From Yanghanlia caeni (GTDB lineage Bacteria; Pseudomonadota; Gammaproteobacteria; Burkholderiales; Burkholderiaceae_B), in the NCBI GenBank assembly GCA_030733815.1, contig JAUZQE010000023.1, positions 1 to 41,816 on the forward strand: a DNA stretch of 41,816 bases. The letters run 5' to 3'. How positions within the stretch are numbered: the stretch's first letter is position 1; each line of letters opens with the position of its first letter. Both the position numbers and the translations under genes were made by a program. Shown one piece after another: positions 18,251 to 27,800 of this stretch. Below the pieces are notes generated by a model that made no database searches, was not told the origin of the DNA, and saw only the letters and a list, made by a program, of their open reading frames with translations.

Positions 18251-18925
18251 CTACAACACGCCTTGTTCGGCCAGCGATACGGCCGAATTGCGTGTGACGA
18301 TCAGGTGATCGAGCAGGCGCACGTCGACCAGCCCCAGCGCCGTACGCAGATGCCGCGTGAGGGCGAGATCGGCCTGGCTGGCTTCGGCCACGCCTGAGGG
18401 GTGGTTGTGGGCCAGGATCAGGGCGGCGGCATGGTGGCGCAACGCCGCCTTCACCACTTCCCGGGGGTAGACGCTGGCCTGGCTCAAGGTGCCACGTGCC
18501 ACTTCTTCACACGCAATCAGCCGGAAGCGGCTGTCGAGGTACAGCGCGATGCAGTGCTCGATATCCAGATGGGCGAGCTGGGCGGTGCAGTACTGCTTGA
18601 CGCGCCCGGGCTTGTCGAGCGTTTCGCCCGTGCGCAGCTCTTCCTCGAGCGCGCGCCGGCTGATTTCGCTGATGGCCAGGATCTGGCACGTTTTGGCGCT
18701 GCCCAGCCCGGGCAGGCGCTGCAGCCGGGTGGCGTCGCACGCCAGCAAGCCGCGCAGGCCGTCGCACCGCTGCAGCAACAGGTGGGCGAGCGCCACGGCG
18801 TCGCAGCCCGGGGTGCCGGTGCGCAGAATGATGGCCAGCAGTTCGGCCGAGGTGAGCACGTGCGGGCCGTGAGCCAGCAGCCGTTCGCGTGGACGTTCGG
18901 GCCGGGAAGAGGGCAGGGAGGACAT
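18251..18925 (-). CDS. radC: RadC family JAB/MPN-domain protein
   Basis: 224 residues. N-terminal helix-hairpin-helix-like part (RLLAHGPHVLTSAELLAIILRTG), then the MPN domain with a complete JAMM zinc motif, HNHPSGVAEASQAD, and upstream SQASVYPREVVKAAL. The old name suggests DNA repair, but the biochemical role of RadC is unproven. I chose ATG 18925 with GAG eight bases upstream; a GTG two codons earlier is possible. It is divergent from fkpB with a 49-base gap. The JAMM motif is intact, so any metal-dependent activity should be retained. Confidence 0.92.
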   Translation of the reverse strand: MSSLPSSRPERPRERLLAHGPHVLTSAELLAIILRTGTPGCDAVALAHLLLQRCDGLRGLLACDATRLQRLPGLGSAKTCQILAISEISRRALEEELRTGETLDKPGRVKQYCTAQLAHLDIEHCIALYLDSRFRLIACEEVARGTLSQASVYPREVVKAALRHHAAALILAHNHPSGVAEASQADLALTRHLRTALGLVDVRLLDHLIVTRNSAVSLAEQGVL

Positions 18926-18974
18926 AAACACTCTAAAATGGGGTGGTTCATCAACCCCTATACGGTGGCAGATT

Positions 18975-19448
18975 TTGACTTCCTCTTCCGACTCAGTGAA
19001 CGCAATTGTCCGTCCTGATTCCTACCTGACCCTGCACTACCGCATCGAACTGGCCAGCGGCCCCGCGGCAGGTTCGGTGTTCGCCAACACGTTCGACGGG
19101 CGCCCCGGCACCCTGCAAATGGGTTCGGGCCAGTGGGCCCCCGGGCTGGAAGCCGCGCTGCTGAATCGTGCCGAGGGCGAACACTTCACCTTTGAAGTGG
19201 CTGCGGCCGACGCCTATGGCGAACGCAACCCCGATCTGCTGCAGTGGGTGTCGCGCAGCATGCTCGATGCCGGTGCGGGCGGCGAAACGCTCGAACCGGG
19301 CGAGATCATCGAATTTACCGCCCCCAACGGCGGGCGCTATTCGGGTGTGCTCAAGCAGTACGACGACGAGCGCGCACTGTTCGATTTCAATCATCCGCTC
19401 GCGGGCATCGACCTGCGCGTGGAAGTCTCACTGCTTGGAGTGCTGTGA
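18975..19448 (+). CDS. fkpB: FKBP-type peptidyl-prolyl cis-trans isomerase, SlpA/FkpB type
   Basis: 157 residues. The FKBP core runs from [13 protein letters not shown] to VEVSLLGVL; the inserted flap after [25 protein letters not shown] is the SlyD/SlpA-type chaperone insertion. It catalyses proline isomerisation and aids folding in the cytoplasm. The start is a TTG at 18975 with a weak GGTGG upstream; a GTG at 18996 is the alternative. Its stop shares one base with the ispH ATG. The fkpB-ispH pair is conserved across proteobacteria and supports both calls. Confidence 0.9.
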   Translation: MTSSSDSVNAIVRPDSYLTLHYRIELASGPAAGSVFANTFDGRPGTLQMGSGQWAPGLEAALLNRAEGEHFTFEVAAADAYGERNPDLLQWVSRSMLDAGAGGETLEPGEIIEFTAPNGGRYSGVLKQYDDERALFDFNHPLAGIDLRVEVSLLGVL

Positions 19449-20416
19449 TGCCTGCAACCCCCGCCGCTCCCAGTGCCGCCGAAGTTGTGCTCGCCCAGCC
19501 GCGCGGTTTCTGCGCCGGCGTCGATCGTGCCATCGATATCGTCGAGCGTGCGCTTGAGCTCTTCGGTGCGCCCATCTACGTGCGCCACGAGATCGTGCAC
19601 AACCGCTACGTGGTCAGCGATCTGCGCAAGAAGGGCGCTGTCTTCATCGACGAACTCGACGAAGCCCCCGAAGGCGCCACGGTCATCTTTTCGGCGCACG
19701 GCGTTTCGCGTGCCGTGAAGGCCGAGGCCGAACGCCGGGGCTTGCGGGTATTCGATGCCACGTGCCCGCTGGTCACCAAGGTGCACGTCGAAGTCTCGCG
19801 CATGCGTGCGCAAGGCCGCGAGATCATCATGATCGGTCACAAGGGCCACCCCGAAGTCGAGGGCACCCTCGGGCAGGCCGAGGGCGGCATGTATCTGGTG
19901 GAAACGGTGGAAGACGTTGCGGCACTGCAGGTCAACGATCCCGAAAAGCTTGCCTTCGTCACGCAAACCACGCTGTCGGTCGACGATGCCGCCGAGGTGG
20001 CGCAGGCCCTGCGCGAGCGCTTTCCCGGCATTGTCGAACCGCGCAAGAGCGATATCTGCTATGCCACCCAGAACCGGCAAGATGCCGTGAAAATCATGGC
20101 ACCCCAGTGCGACCTGGTGCTGGTGGTGGGCAGCGCCAACAGTTCCAATTCCAATCGCCTGCGCGAAGTGGCAGAACGCAAGGGCGTGCGGGCCTACCTG
20201 ATCGACGGCCCCGAAATGATTCAGCCCGAGTGGCTGCAGAATGCGCGCAGCGTGGGTGTGACGGCGGGCGCTTCCGCACCCGATATCCTGGTGCGTCAGG
20301 TGCTCGACCGGCTCAAGCAACTCGGTGCGATTTCGGTGCGTACGCTGGAAGGCGCGCCTGAAAATGTCTCGTTCCCCCTGCCCCGCGAACTTTCCCGCAA
20401 GCTGAAGGACACCTGA
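19448..20416 (+). CDS. ispH: 4-hydroxy-3-methylbut-2-enyl diphosphate reductase
   Basis: 322 residues. IspH makes IPP and DMAPP in the last step of the MEP isoprenoid pathway using a 4Fe-4S cluster. The three cluster cysteines are visible in [24 protein letters not shown] and [20 protein letters not shown] and the catalytic region [11 protein letters not shown] are also present. The ATG at 19448 overlaps the fkpB stop by one base, and its own stop overlaps the maiA ATG by one base. Confidence 0.97.
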   Translation: MPATPAAPSAAEVVLAQPRGFCAGVDRAIDIVERALELFGAPIYVRHEIVHNRYVVSDLRKKGAVFIDELDEAPEGATVIFSAHGVSRAVKAEAERRGLRVFDATCPLVTKVHVEVSRMRAQGREIIMIGHKGHPEVEGTLGQAEGGMYLVETVEDVAALQVNDPEKLAFVTQTTLSVDDAAEVAQALRERFPGIVEPRKSDICYATQNRQDAVKIMAPQCDLVLVVGSANSSNSNRLREVAERKGVRAYLIDGPEMIQPEWLQNARSVGVTAGASAPDILVRQVLDRLKQLGAISVRTLEGAPENVSFPLPRELSRKLKDT

Positions 20417-21063
20417 TGAAGCTGTACAGCTATTTCCGCAGTTCCGCCGCCTACCGCGTACGTATCGCCCTCAATCTGAAGGGCATCGAATACGAAACGA
20501 TTCCCGTGCATCTCACCAAAGATGGCGGCCAGCAGCGCTCGGAAGCGTACAGGGCGGTGAACCCCGCCGGCCTGGTGCCCGCACTGGTCGATGGCGACGT
20601 GGCGATCGGTCAGTCGCTGGCCATACTCGAATACCTTGAAGAGACCCACCCCGAACCGCCCCTGCTGCCGGCCGACCCGGCCGGGCGGGCGCGGGTCAGG
20701 TCGATCGCGCTGGCCATTGCCTGCGACCTGCACCCGTTGAACAACCTTCGGGTGCTGCAGCACCTGAAACATGGCCTGGGGCTCGACGAGGCCGCCAAAG
20801 ACGCCTGGTACCGCCATTGGATCAACGTTGGCCTGGGCGCCGTGGAAGCCATGCTGGCGGGCCACCCGCAAACCGGGCGCTACTGCCACGGCGATCAGGT
20901 CACGCTGGCCGACGTGCTGCTGGTACCCCAGGTGTACAACGCACGCCGCTATAACTGCGATATTTCCGCCATGCCTACGGTTACGCGCATTGCGCAGGCC
21001 TGCGAGCAGCTCGACGCGTTCGTGCGCGCCGAGCCTGCCCGTCAGCCCGACGCCGAAAATTAG
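20416..21063 (+). CDS. maiA: Maleylacetoacetate isomerase (zeta-class glutathione transferase)
   Basis: 215 residues, the usual length. The zeta-class active-site motif appears as SSAAYRVRIALNLKG, where the canonical SSCSWRVRIAL has a Cys; Ser is retained. NPAGLVPALVDG and the C-terminal helical domain follow. The enzyme isomerises maleylacetoacetate to fumarylacetoacetate in tyrosine or homogentisate/gentisate breakdown using glutathione. It overlaps ispH by one base, though there is no functional link; other catabolic genes are not nearby. Substrate assignment follows the family; maleylpyruvate isomerase is the main alternative. Confidence 0.82.
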   Translation: MKLYSYFRSSAAYRVRIALNLKGIEYETIPVHLTKDGGQQRSEAYRAVNPAGLVPALVDGDVAIGQSLAILEYLEETHPEPPLLPADPAGRARVRSIALAIACDLHPLNNLRVLQHLKHGLGLDEAAKDAWYRHWINVGLGAVEAMLAGHPQTGRYCHGDQVTLADVLLVPQVYNARRYNCDISAMPTVTRIAQACEQLDAFVRAEPARQPDAEN

Positions 21064-21130
21064 GCATGCGCTGAACACCGCATCCCGATTCAGGGCGCCG
21101 GCTGACCCGGTCGATTTATTCAGCGCATCG

Positions 21131-21736
21131 CTACGCTTTCTGGCCTGCGGCGACCCACTTGCGGATATGGTCGAAGCGGTCGAAGCCCCAGAAGGGTTCG
21201 TCGCCCACAAGCATGAACGGTGAGCCGAAGACGCCACGCGCCATGGCGTCTTCGATTTCCTTCTTCAGGCCTTCCTTCACGGGGTCTGACGCAATGGCCG
21301 ACTCAAATTCAGCCCGATCCAGCCCCTGCTGCGCCACGATATCGAGCACCACGCCGGCGTCGTTGATGGCGCGGCCGTCGGCGAAGTAGGCGTGATACAG
21401 CGCCTTGATCAGGCCGGGGGCCTTGGCGCCGTGATTCTGAATGGCGTAATACGCGGCGCGCGCGGCCGCAACCGTTGCAATGGGGAAGGGCTCGGGCTGG
21501 GAATAGGGGATGCCGGCCAGCGATGCCGAGCGCTTGAAGTCGCGCAGCGCGTAGTCACCCTTGAGCGGAATCTGGGTGAGGGGAGCAGAGCCCATTGCCT
21601 TGAACATCGGGCCCAGCAGAATGGGGTGCCAGCGCAGCGCCAGACCTGTCTCCTCGGCCAGCTTCTCGATCTGCGTGGCGGCCATGTAACCGTAAGGCGA
21701 TGAAAACTCGAAATAAAAATCCAGGGTTGCAGCCAT
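21131..21736 (-). CDS. DsbA-fold 2-hydroxychromene-2-carboxylate isomerase family protein
   Basis: 201 residues, starting MAATLDFYFEFSSPYGYMAA. The DsbA-like fold carries Ser-Pro-Tyr where oxidoreductases have CxxC, the signature of glutathione-dependent HCCA isomerases and kappa-class transferases. The cis-Pro loop VFGSPFMLVGDEPFWGFDR near the C-terminus is typical. HCCA isomerases act in naphthalene degradation, but many chromosomal members have unknown substrates, and no aromatic pathway lies beside this gene. It is convergent with maiA, with a 67-base gap. GGAAC lies upstream of the ATG at 21736. Confidence 0.8.
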   Translation of the reverse strand: MAATLDFYFEFSSPYGYMAATQIEKLAEETGLALRWHPILLGPMFKAMGSAPLTQIPLKGDYALRDFKRSASLAGIPYSQPEPFPIATVAAARAAYYAIQNHGAKAPGLIKALYHAYFADGRAINDAGVVLDIVAQQGLDRAEFESAIASDPVKEGLKKEIEDAMARGVFGSPFMLVGDEPFWGFDRFDHIRKWVAAGQKA

Positions 21737-21844
21737 TGAATGTGTTCCGATATGTGTTGTAGGTATGGGCGGCGCTTCTTGCGCCGTCAGGCATGATGGT
21801 AGAAAGGTTTCCGGCGCCCTGCAATGTCGGCGATAATCCGCCGC

Positions 21845-22624
21845 ATGATTCCCGCTGCCAACCTCACTTTGCTGTACGGCCATTTGCCGCTCGAAGCGCG
21901 CTTCGAAGCGGCCCGGCGCGACGGTTTTCGCGCAGTCGAAATCCTGTTTCCCTACGATCGGAGCCCCGAATGGTATGCCGGGCAACTGCAGCGCCACGAT
22001 TTGCGCCTGGTGCTCGTCAACACGCCCATCGAGGCATCCGTCGCGCCGTGGGGCCGCGCCGCCCTGCCCGGGCAGCAGCAGGCGTTCCGCGATGATTTCG
22101 CGCGCGTTGCGGCGGTGTGCGAGGCCACGGGCTGTGCTGCAGTGCATGTCATGGCCGGCTGTGTTGCGGCCGACGATCCGGCTGCCCGCCAAACCCTGCT
22201 TGAAAACCTGAGCTGGGCGGCGGGCACGTGGCCCGGCCTGCGCCTGCAGCTCGAGGCGCTGAACGCCAGCGATGTGCCCGGGTATTTCTATTCTCGCCCG
22301 CAGCAGGTCATTCGCATTCTGCAGGCCATTGGTGCCGATGCCGCGGGTCTGCAGTTCGACTTCTACCACGTGGTGCGTGAAGGCCTCGATCTGCTTGCCG
22401 AACTCGGCACCGCACTGCCCTGGGTGCGTCATGTCCAGGTGGCGGGCAGCCCCGCCCGCAACGAGCCCGATCTCGGGCGCGATCAGTTGCTCGAGGCATT
22501 TCGGCGTCTGCATCGCGCCGGTTACCGCGGGCATATCGGCTATGAATACCGCCCTGCAGGCGACGTCGCCTCGGGGCTGGCCTGGGCCGACCCCTTGCTG
22601 GAACTCTTTTCCCCACAACCCTGA
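21845..22624 (+). CDS. Hydroxypyruvate isomerase family sugar-isomerase-like TIM barrel
   Basis: 259 residues, beginning MIPAANLTLLYGHLPLEARFEAAR, the typical Hyi start. The two metal-binding glutamates expected of the AP_endonuc_2/Hyi fold are visible in LRLQLEALN and HIGYEYRP. Family members interconvert hydroxypyruvate and tartronate semialdehyde or related 3-carbon and 4-carbon oxo acids. The usual partners (glyoxylate carboligase, tartronate semialdehyde reductase) are absent, so the substrate is open. An in-frame ATG seven codons upstream (21824) exists, but the family start favours 21845. No clear ribosome binding site is seen for either. Confidence 0.75.
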   Translation: MIPAANLTLLYGHLPLEARFEAARRDGFRAVEILFPYDRSPEWYAGQLQRHDLRLVLVNTPIEASVAPWGRAALPGQQQAFRDDFARVAAVCEATGCAAVHVMAGCVAADDPAARQTLLENLSWAAGTWPGLRLQLEALNASDVPGYFYSRPQQVIRILQAIGADAAGLQFDFYHVVREGLDLLAELGTALPWVRHVQVAGSPARNEPDLGRDQLLEAFRRLHRAGYRGHIGYEYRPAGDVASGLAWADPLLELFSPQP

Positions 22625-22657
22625 AGGCCGAACCGCCTGCTCACGCTGGAACCATCC

Positions 22658-24094
22658 ATGAAGAAATCTGCCGTAATCGCCGCAGCCCTCGTACTCGTCG
22701 CAGCCGCCTACTCGGGGGCCTCGTGGTATGTCGGCATGAAATCCGAGCATATGATCCGCGATGCGCTCGATCGTGCGAACGCCCGTATTGTCAGCGCGAT
22801 GGGGCCCGACCTCGAGGCACACCGCGTGCGTATCGACGTGAGCGAGTACCGGCGTGGCGTGTTCTCGACCCACGCCCGCTATACGGTGACCATTGCCGAT
22901 CGTGACGACACGGCGGAATTCGGCATTACCGATCACATGCAGCACGGGCCTTTTCCCTGGGCCCAGGTCAGACAGGGCTCGTTCGAGCCGCTGTTGGCGT
23001 ACAGCCGCAGCCAACTGGTCGATACCGAAGCGGTCAAACGCTGGTTCGACGCCGCGCGCGGCGCCATGCCGCTCGAGATCGCCACCCGCATCCGGTTCGG
23101 CGGCGTGGGCGAATCGCAATGGGTGTTCGCGCCGCTCGAATGGGCGGCGGATGACGAGCGCCTGTCGTTCAGCGGCGGGCGCATCGATCTGCAGTTCAGC
23201 AACGAAATGCGCGACAGCGAGGCCCGTGGCGATTTCGCGTCGCTGGTCGTGCGCGACGCCGGCGGCAGCGAAACGGTGGCACTGAAAGACATCGTGCTGC
23301 GCTCGCGCAGCACCACGGCGGCCGACGAGACCATGCAGACCCACGCCACGCTCGAGGCGGCCTCACTGCTGATCGCCGACATGTCCGACGACGACGTCAC
23401 GGTTGAAAAGATTCGCGCCACGCTTGAAAGCAGCCAGAAGGGTGCGCTGGTCGATGCCACGCTGCGCTACGACTTCGACCGCGTGCGTGTCGGCGAGATC
23501 GACCTGGGCAGCGTAACCCTTGGCGGGCGCGTCAACCAGTTCAACTACGAGGCCTTTTCTGCACTGGTCGCGGAGTACGACGCCATTGCCGATGAACATG
23601 GCGCGGCAGAGGGCGAGGATTTCGAGCTGACTGAAGACGACAACGCCCGGCTGTATGCGCGGCTCGTGCCCGTGCTGGCTTCCAGCCCGGCCATTGCGTT
23701 GCAGCCGGTGCAGTGGCGCAACGACAAGGGTGAATCCTCGCTTGCGCTGTCGGCTGCGTTTCAGGCCATTCCTCCCGCTGCGCAGCCCGGGCTTGATGCG
23801 CTGCCGGTGCAGGCACTGCGCGAGCTGCGCTTCGAGATGATTCTTTCGCGCGCGATGTTCCTGCAGGCGTTTGCACAGACCGGAGCCGATGAAGCTGAAC
23901 GTCAGCAGCTCGAGATGGTGGCGGCCATGCTGTTCGACCAGTATGTCGACAGCCTTGAAGAACAGGGCCTGGTGCAACGTGACGGTGATCGCGCTCATCT
24001 GGTCATCGTGTACGCCGACAATGGCGTCGACGTGAACGGCCAGGTCATGAGTCTGGAAGAGTTTCTGCTGCTTTTTTCCGACTTCCTGATTTAG
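22658..24094 (+). CDS. YdgA family protein (DUF945)
   Basis: 478 residues starting MKKSAVIAAALVLVAAAYSGASWYVG, one N-terminal anchor helix, with the rest probably periplasmic. The region SEHMIRDALDRAN, followed by VRIDVSEYRRGVFSTHARYTV, is the DUF945 opening. YdgA-like proteins are long beta-rich envelope proteins related to AsmA-like and bridge-like lipid proteins; the function is unproven. GGAA lies eight bases before the ATG. It follows the Hyi-like gene by 33 bases and may be cotranscribed. Confidence 0.75.
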   Translation: MKKSAVIAAALVLVAAAYSGASWYVGMKSEHMIRDALDRANARIVSAMGPDLEAHRVRIDVSEYRRGVFSTHARYTVTIADRDDTAEFGITDHMQHGPFPWAQVRQGSFEPLLAYSRSQLVDTEAVKRWFDAARGAMPLEIATRIRFGGVGESQWVFAPLEWAADDERLSFSGGRIDLQFSNEMRDSEARGDFASLVVRDAGGSETVALKDIVLRSRSTTAADETMQTHATLEAASLLIADMSDDDVTVEKIRATLESSQKGALVDATLRYDFDRVRVGEIDLGSVTLGGRVNQFNYEAFSALVAEYDAIADEHGAAEGEDFELTEDDNARLYARLVPVLASSPAIALQPVQWRNDKGESSLALSAAFQAIPPAAQPGLDALPVQALRELRFEMILSRAMFLQAFAQTGADEAERQQLEMVAAMLFDQYVDSLEEQGLVQRDGDRAHLVIVYADNGVDVNGQVMSLEEFLLLFSDFLI

Positions 24095-24187
24095 CGACGC
24101 GCTGAAACAATTCCCCACGGCGCTCGATTTACTAGGGGTATTCACCTGTTTGCGTTGGCCTAGGGAATTCATGACTATTTGTGTCTG

Positions 24188-24208
24188 CGTCATTCTGCAA
24201 GAATGACG
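24188..24208. repeat. Perfect 9-base inverted repeat upstream of the chemoreceptor
   Basis: Arms CGTCATTCT (24188-24196) and AGAATGACG (24200-24208) flank a three-base centre, 37 bases before the chemoreceptor ATG. There is no T-run on either side, so it looks more like a dimer-binding operator or an mRNA leader hairpin than a terminator. Confidence 0.5.
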
Positions 24209-24245
24209 GGCCGGATGCTGTTTCCGGTCTTGCACCGAGGCAAAC

Positions 24246-26336
24246 ATGGAACACAACGCAAATGTACGGGGTGCCAACCGCGCCGGCTGGTGGTCGCGCA
24301 GCAGTCTGGGCACCAAACTTTTCATCGTCACGTCTGTGGCTACGGTGGTCGTCATGGCGATCATCGCGGTCATCATGGGCTGGCAGACCCAGCAAACGGC
24401 CCGCGAAGCCGTAGCGCGCGAAATGGCCACCTCACTTCAGGGCGTCGACAATTCGCTGCAGCTTACCTACAGCAGCGCACGCGACCGGGCCACGCAGCTG
24501 TTTCCCGTGCTCGAACGCGAACTGGGCGGGCGCCCGCAGCTCGACGGCTTCGCTGACGACGCCGGCGTGCCGTACCTGATCGTGCACGACACCATCATCA
24601 ATGGCGATATCGGCCCGCTCATGCGTGTCAACGAAAACACCGGCGCCGACCCGGCCATCATCGTCAAGGCGCCCCAGGGCTGGGTGCGCGTGTCCACGCT
24701 GCTGCGCGACGCCGAGGGCAACGTGCGTCTGAACAGCGTGGTCGAGCCCACCGATCTTCTGGCGCGCACGCTCGATTCGGGCCGTGCCTACGGCGGGCTG
24801 GTGCAACGCCTCAACCGCTGGTATGCCATGAGCATCCAGCCGCTTGCCGACGAAGCGGGCAAGGTTTACGGCGGCATGTCGATTCGCGTCGACGTCCACG
24901 ATCAGGTCAGCAACGTGCTGCAACTGGTGGCCAATGCGCAGGTGGCCGAGTTCGGGTCGTTCGGCCTGTTGCGTGAAGGCGCCTAGGGTCAGCCGGAACT
25001 CGTCGCGCATGGCGAACAGGCGAACATGGGGCTCGACAGCGCGGCGGCGGCCACATTGCTCGCCGGTCAGTTCGACGGCCCCGAGGGCTTTGGCGAAATC
25101 ACGGCGTCCGATGGTGAAACCTATCTGGTGTCGTGGCGCAAAATCGAAAACTGGGACTGGACGCTGTACGGCATCGGCAAGAAGGCCGACTTCATGGCTC
25201 AAAGCGTTCAGGCGCTCATCATCCAGAGCGTCATGATGGTGGTGGGCACCCTGCTGATTTCGCTGGTGGCGGGCTGGCTTGCCGCACGCACGTTGCGCCC
25301 GGTGCGTGACATCATTCAGCGTCTCGAACGGCTGGGCAAGGGCGATCTCACCGACCGCTTCCCGGTCGTGCCGCCGGCCAGCCGCAACGAAGTGCACATT
25401 CTTTACGACTACCTGCGCCGCACGCAGGCCAACCTGCAGCGCACCATCGGCACGGTGCGCGCCAGCGTCGAAGAAATCAACCTCGGTGCCAACGAAATCG
25501 CCGCCGGCAATACCGATCTTTCCAGTCGCACCGAACAGCAGGCCGCCGCGTTGCAGCAAACGGCGGCCAGCATGGAAGAACTGGCGGCCGTGGTACGGCA
25601 GAACTCCGACAACGCCCGCCAGGCCAACGAGCTGGCGGCCACGGCCTCGGTGGTGGCCGAACGCGGCGGCAAGGCGGTCGACGAAGTCGTCGAAAGCATG
25701 GAACGCATTTCGGCCGGCTCCAGCAAAATAGGCGAAATCGTTGGCGTCATCGACGGCATTGCCTTCCAGACCAACATTCTGGCGCTGAACGCTGCGGTTG
25801 AAGCCGCCCGCGCGGGCGAGCAGGGCAAGGGTTTCGCCGTGGTGGCGGGCGAGGTACGCTCACTTGCTCAGCGCAGTGCCCAGGCCGCACGCGAGATCAA
25901 GGGGCTCATCGAAGCCGCCATTGCCGAAGTGCAGGCGGGCGAACAGCAGGCCCAATCCACGGGTGCCACCATGAAGGAACTGCTGTCATCGGTGAATCGC
26001 GTCACGCAGATCATGAACGACATCGCTCATGCGTCCGACGAGCAATCCAGCGGTATCGACCAGGTGAATACCGCGGTGGTGCAAATGGATTCGGTCACGC
26101 AGCAGAACGCGGCGCTCGTGCAGCAGGCGGCATCGGCCGCCGAGTCGCTCAGCGAACAGGCGCGGCGCCTTGCCGAAGCGGTGGCCGTGTTCTCGCTGCC
26201 CGAGGGCGGCATGAACCGGGTCATCGATATCACGCAGCGCAACACGGCTGCGGCCGGCAATGCTCACGGGCGGCTCGATCACGCTGGGCACCCGGCATTG
26301 AACGGCAACGAATCGCAGGCGTTGCGGCTGGCTTAG
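24246..26336 (+). pseudogene. Methyl-accepting chemotaxis protein, interrupted by an in-frame amber codon
   Basis: One continuous frame of 696 codons plus the terminal stop, broken only by TAG at 24984-24986 (codon 247). Before it: TM1 (about residues 25-46, LFIVTSVATVVVMAIIAV) and most of a Cache-type periplasmic sensor domain. After it: the rest of the sensor (SWRKIENWDWTLYGIGKK), TM2 (about 323-347), HAMP, and a complete signalling domain with the conserved tip region IDGIAFQTNILALNAAVEAA. The broken codon most simply derives from CAG (Gln). An ATG at 25026 preceded by ACAGG could restart translation, giving a 436-residue product with TM2, HAMP and signalling domain but no full sensor. Sequencing error is possible. 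If real, ligand sensing is lost or the gene is read through. Confidence 0.85.
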
Positions 26337-26361
26337 TATCTTAGTTGTAAGCCGGCCCGGT

Positions 26362-27588
26362 TCAGCCTTGCGGCGCTGCCTGGCGGCGTCGCAGGGCGGC
26401 CAGGCCGGCGAGCAGCACCAGCACTACACCAATCAGCGGGAACATCAGCGTGTTCACCGTCTCCCAGCCACCGGTGTTCAGCAAATGCCCCGAACTGAAT
26501 GAAGCAGCCGCCACGGTTCCGAACACCAGAAAGTCGTTCAGGCCCTGCACCTTGTTGCGTTCTTCGGGCCGATAGCTTTCGGTCAGCAGGGCCGTGGCGC
26601 CAATGAAGCCGAAGTTCCAGCCCACGCCCAGCAGGATCAGGCCACCCCAGAAGTGCAGCAGTTCGAGCCCGGCCAGGTTGAGCGCCCCGGCCAGCGCAAT
26701 CAGTATCAGCCCCGCGGCGGTCACGTTGATCTTGCCGAAGCGGGCGATCAGATGGCCGGTGAAGAAGCTCGGGCCGAACATCGCCAGCACGTGCCACTGT
26801 ATGCCCAGGGCGGCTTCGCCGATGGTGTGGCCGCAGCCCACCATGGCCATGGGGGCGGCGGTCATAATGAATGACATGAGCCCATACGACACCACACCGG
26901 CCACCACGGCTACGATGAAGACCGGCGTGCGCGCGATGGTGGCCAAGGGTCGCCCCGTGGCGTGCGTTTGCGTGCGTGTTTCGCGCGGAATACGCAGCAG
27001 CATCAGCACAGGTACAGCCAGCAGGGCCAGCCCCGCCTGGCCAAGAAAGCTTCCTGCAAAGGGAATCGCCCCCAGGCTGTCGCGCGTCCAGATGACCACC
27101 TGAGGCCCGATGATGGCGGCGATGAGGCCGCCGATCATGACGCGCGAGATGGCGATCGAGCGGCGCGACTCGTCTACGGCGTCGGCGGCTGCGAAGCGGT
27201 AGCTCTGCACACACGCGCCGTAGAACCCTGCCAGCGCCGTACCCACGCAAAACGTCAGGAAATCGGCGCGTGTGATGCCCAATGCGGCGATCAGGCCGGC
27301 CAGCGCGGCCAGCACGGCGGCCAGCAGATACGCATTGCGCCGGCCGATGCGCCGCATGAGCCACGCTGCGGGCAACGTGGAAAGCGCAAGCCCGAGGTTA
27401 TAGAGGCTGACGGGCAGGGTGGCGAGCGACGCGTCGTCGGCAAGCATTTGCCCCACGATACCGCCCAGCGAAATGATGATGGGCGGAGATGCGCCGCCCA
27501 GTGCCTGCGCGGCCATGAGCACGCCGACATTACGTGTGGAGGAGGTGGCCGGCGCGGCGGCGGGTACAGCGGGGGAGGGAGTTGTCAC
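26362..27588 (-). CDS. MFS transporter
   Basis: 408 residues with twelve predicted helices. The loop 2-3 motif appears as AWLMRRIGRRNAYLLAAVLA (the usual GxxxDRxGRR form, with some substitutions), and the second half repeats it as GHLIARFGKIN. A Pro/Ala-rich N-terminal tail precedes TM1 (VLMAAQALGGASPPIII). Start is GTG at 27588; no strong ribosome binding site is seen. It resembles multidrug or sugar-efflux type MFS proteins, but the substrate is not evident. Two direct repeats spaced 21 bases apart lie 32 bases upstream (27620-27653) and may be regulator sites. No regulator gene is adjacent. Confidence 0.85.
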   Translation of the reverse strand: MTTPSPAVPAAAPATSSTRNVGVLMAAQALGGASPPIIISLGGIVGQMLADDASLATLPVSLYNLGLALSTLPAAWLMRRIGRRNAYLLAAVLAALAGLIAALGITRADFLTFCVGTALAGFYGACVQSYRFAAADAVDESRRSIAISRVMIGGLIAAIIGPQVVIWTRDSLGAIPFAGSFLGQAGLALLAVPVLMLLRIPRETRTQTHATGRPLATIARTPVFIVAVVAGVVSYGLMSFIMTAAPMAMVGCGHTIGEAALGIQWHVLAMFGPSFFTGHLIARFGKINVTAAGLILIALAGALNLAGLELLHFWGGLILLGVGWNFGFIGATALLTESYRPEERNKVQGLNDFLVFGTVAAASFSSGHLLNTGGWETVNTLMFPLIGVVLVLLAGLAALRRRQAAPQG

Positions 27589-27619
27589 GGTACGAATGCT
27601 ACGCTTAGGGGTGATTCTT

Positions 27620-27653
27620 ATATCTACCAGAAATAATTATATATCTGGCAGAA
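27620..27653 (-). promoter_or_regulatory. Tandem operator-like direct repeats upstream of the MFS gene
   Basis: ATATCTACCAGAA (27620-27632) and ATATCTGGCAGAA (27641-27653) match at 11 of 13 positions and start 21 bases apart, two helical turns. They sit in an AT-rich pocket within GC-rich DNA. The inner parts CTACCAGA and TCTGGCAG can also be read as an imperfect dyad. A TATAAT on the minus strand (27641-27636) overlaps the second copy, so a bound protein would cover the promoter. Confidence 0.5.
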
Positions 27654-27800
27654 TTAAGGATGATCTGCACCCATCCGTCATCCCTGAAGACTCGACCTAT
27701 TCGGGCGCACGAGGCGTGGCGCGCGGCCCGCTGTGGGCGGCGAGCAGTATCCGGTGCCGGCGGCACGCCGGGCAGCGTGCCCGGCGAGGGTACTGCGGCG

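Noticed and set aside
21737-23344. The 737-codon minus-strand open frame, of which only the last 201 codons are the DsbA-fold isomerase.
   Set aside because: The extra codons overlap the Hyi-like and YdgA-like genes on the other strand and show no family similarity; the isomerase starts at 21736.
24095-24245. A flagellar sigma-28 promoter before the chemoreceptor.
   Set aside because: No TAAA with a GCCGATAA-like -10 at proper spacing was found.
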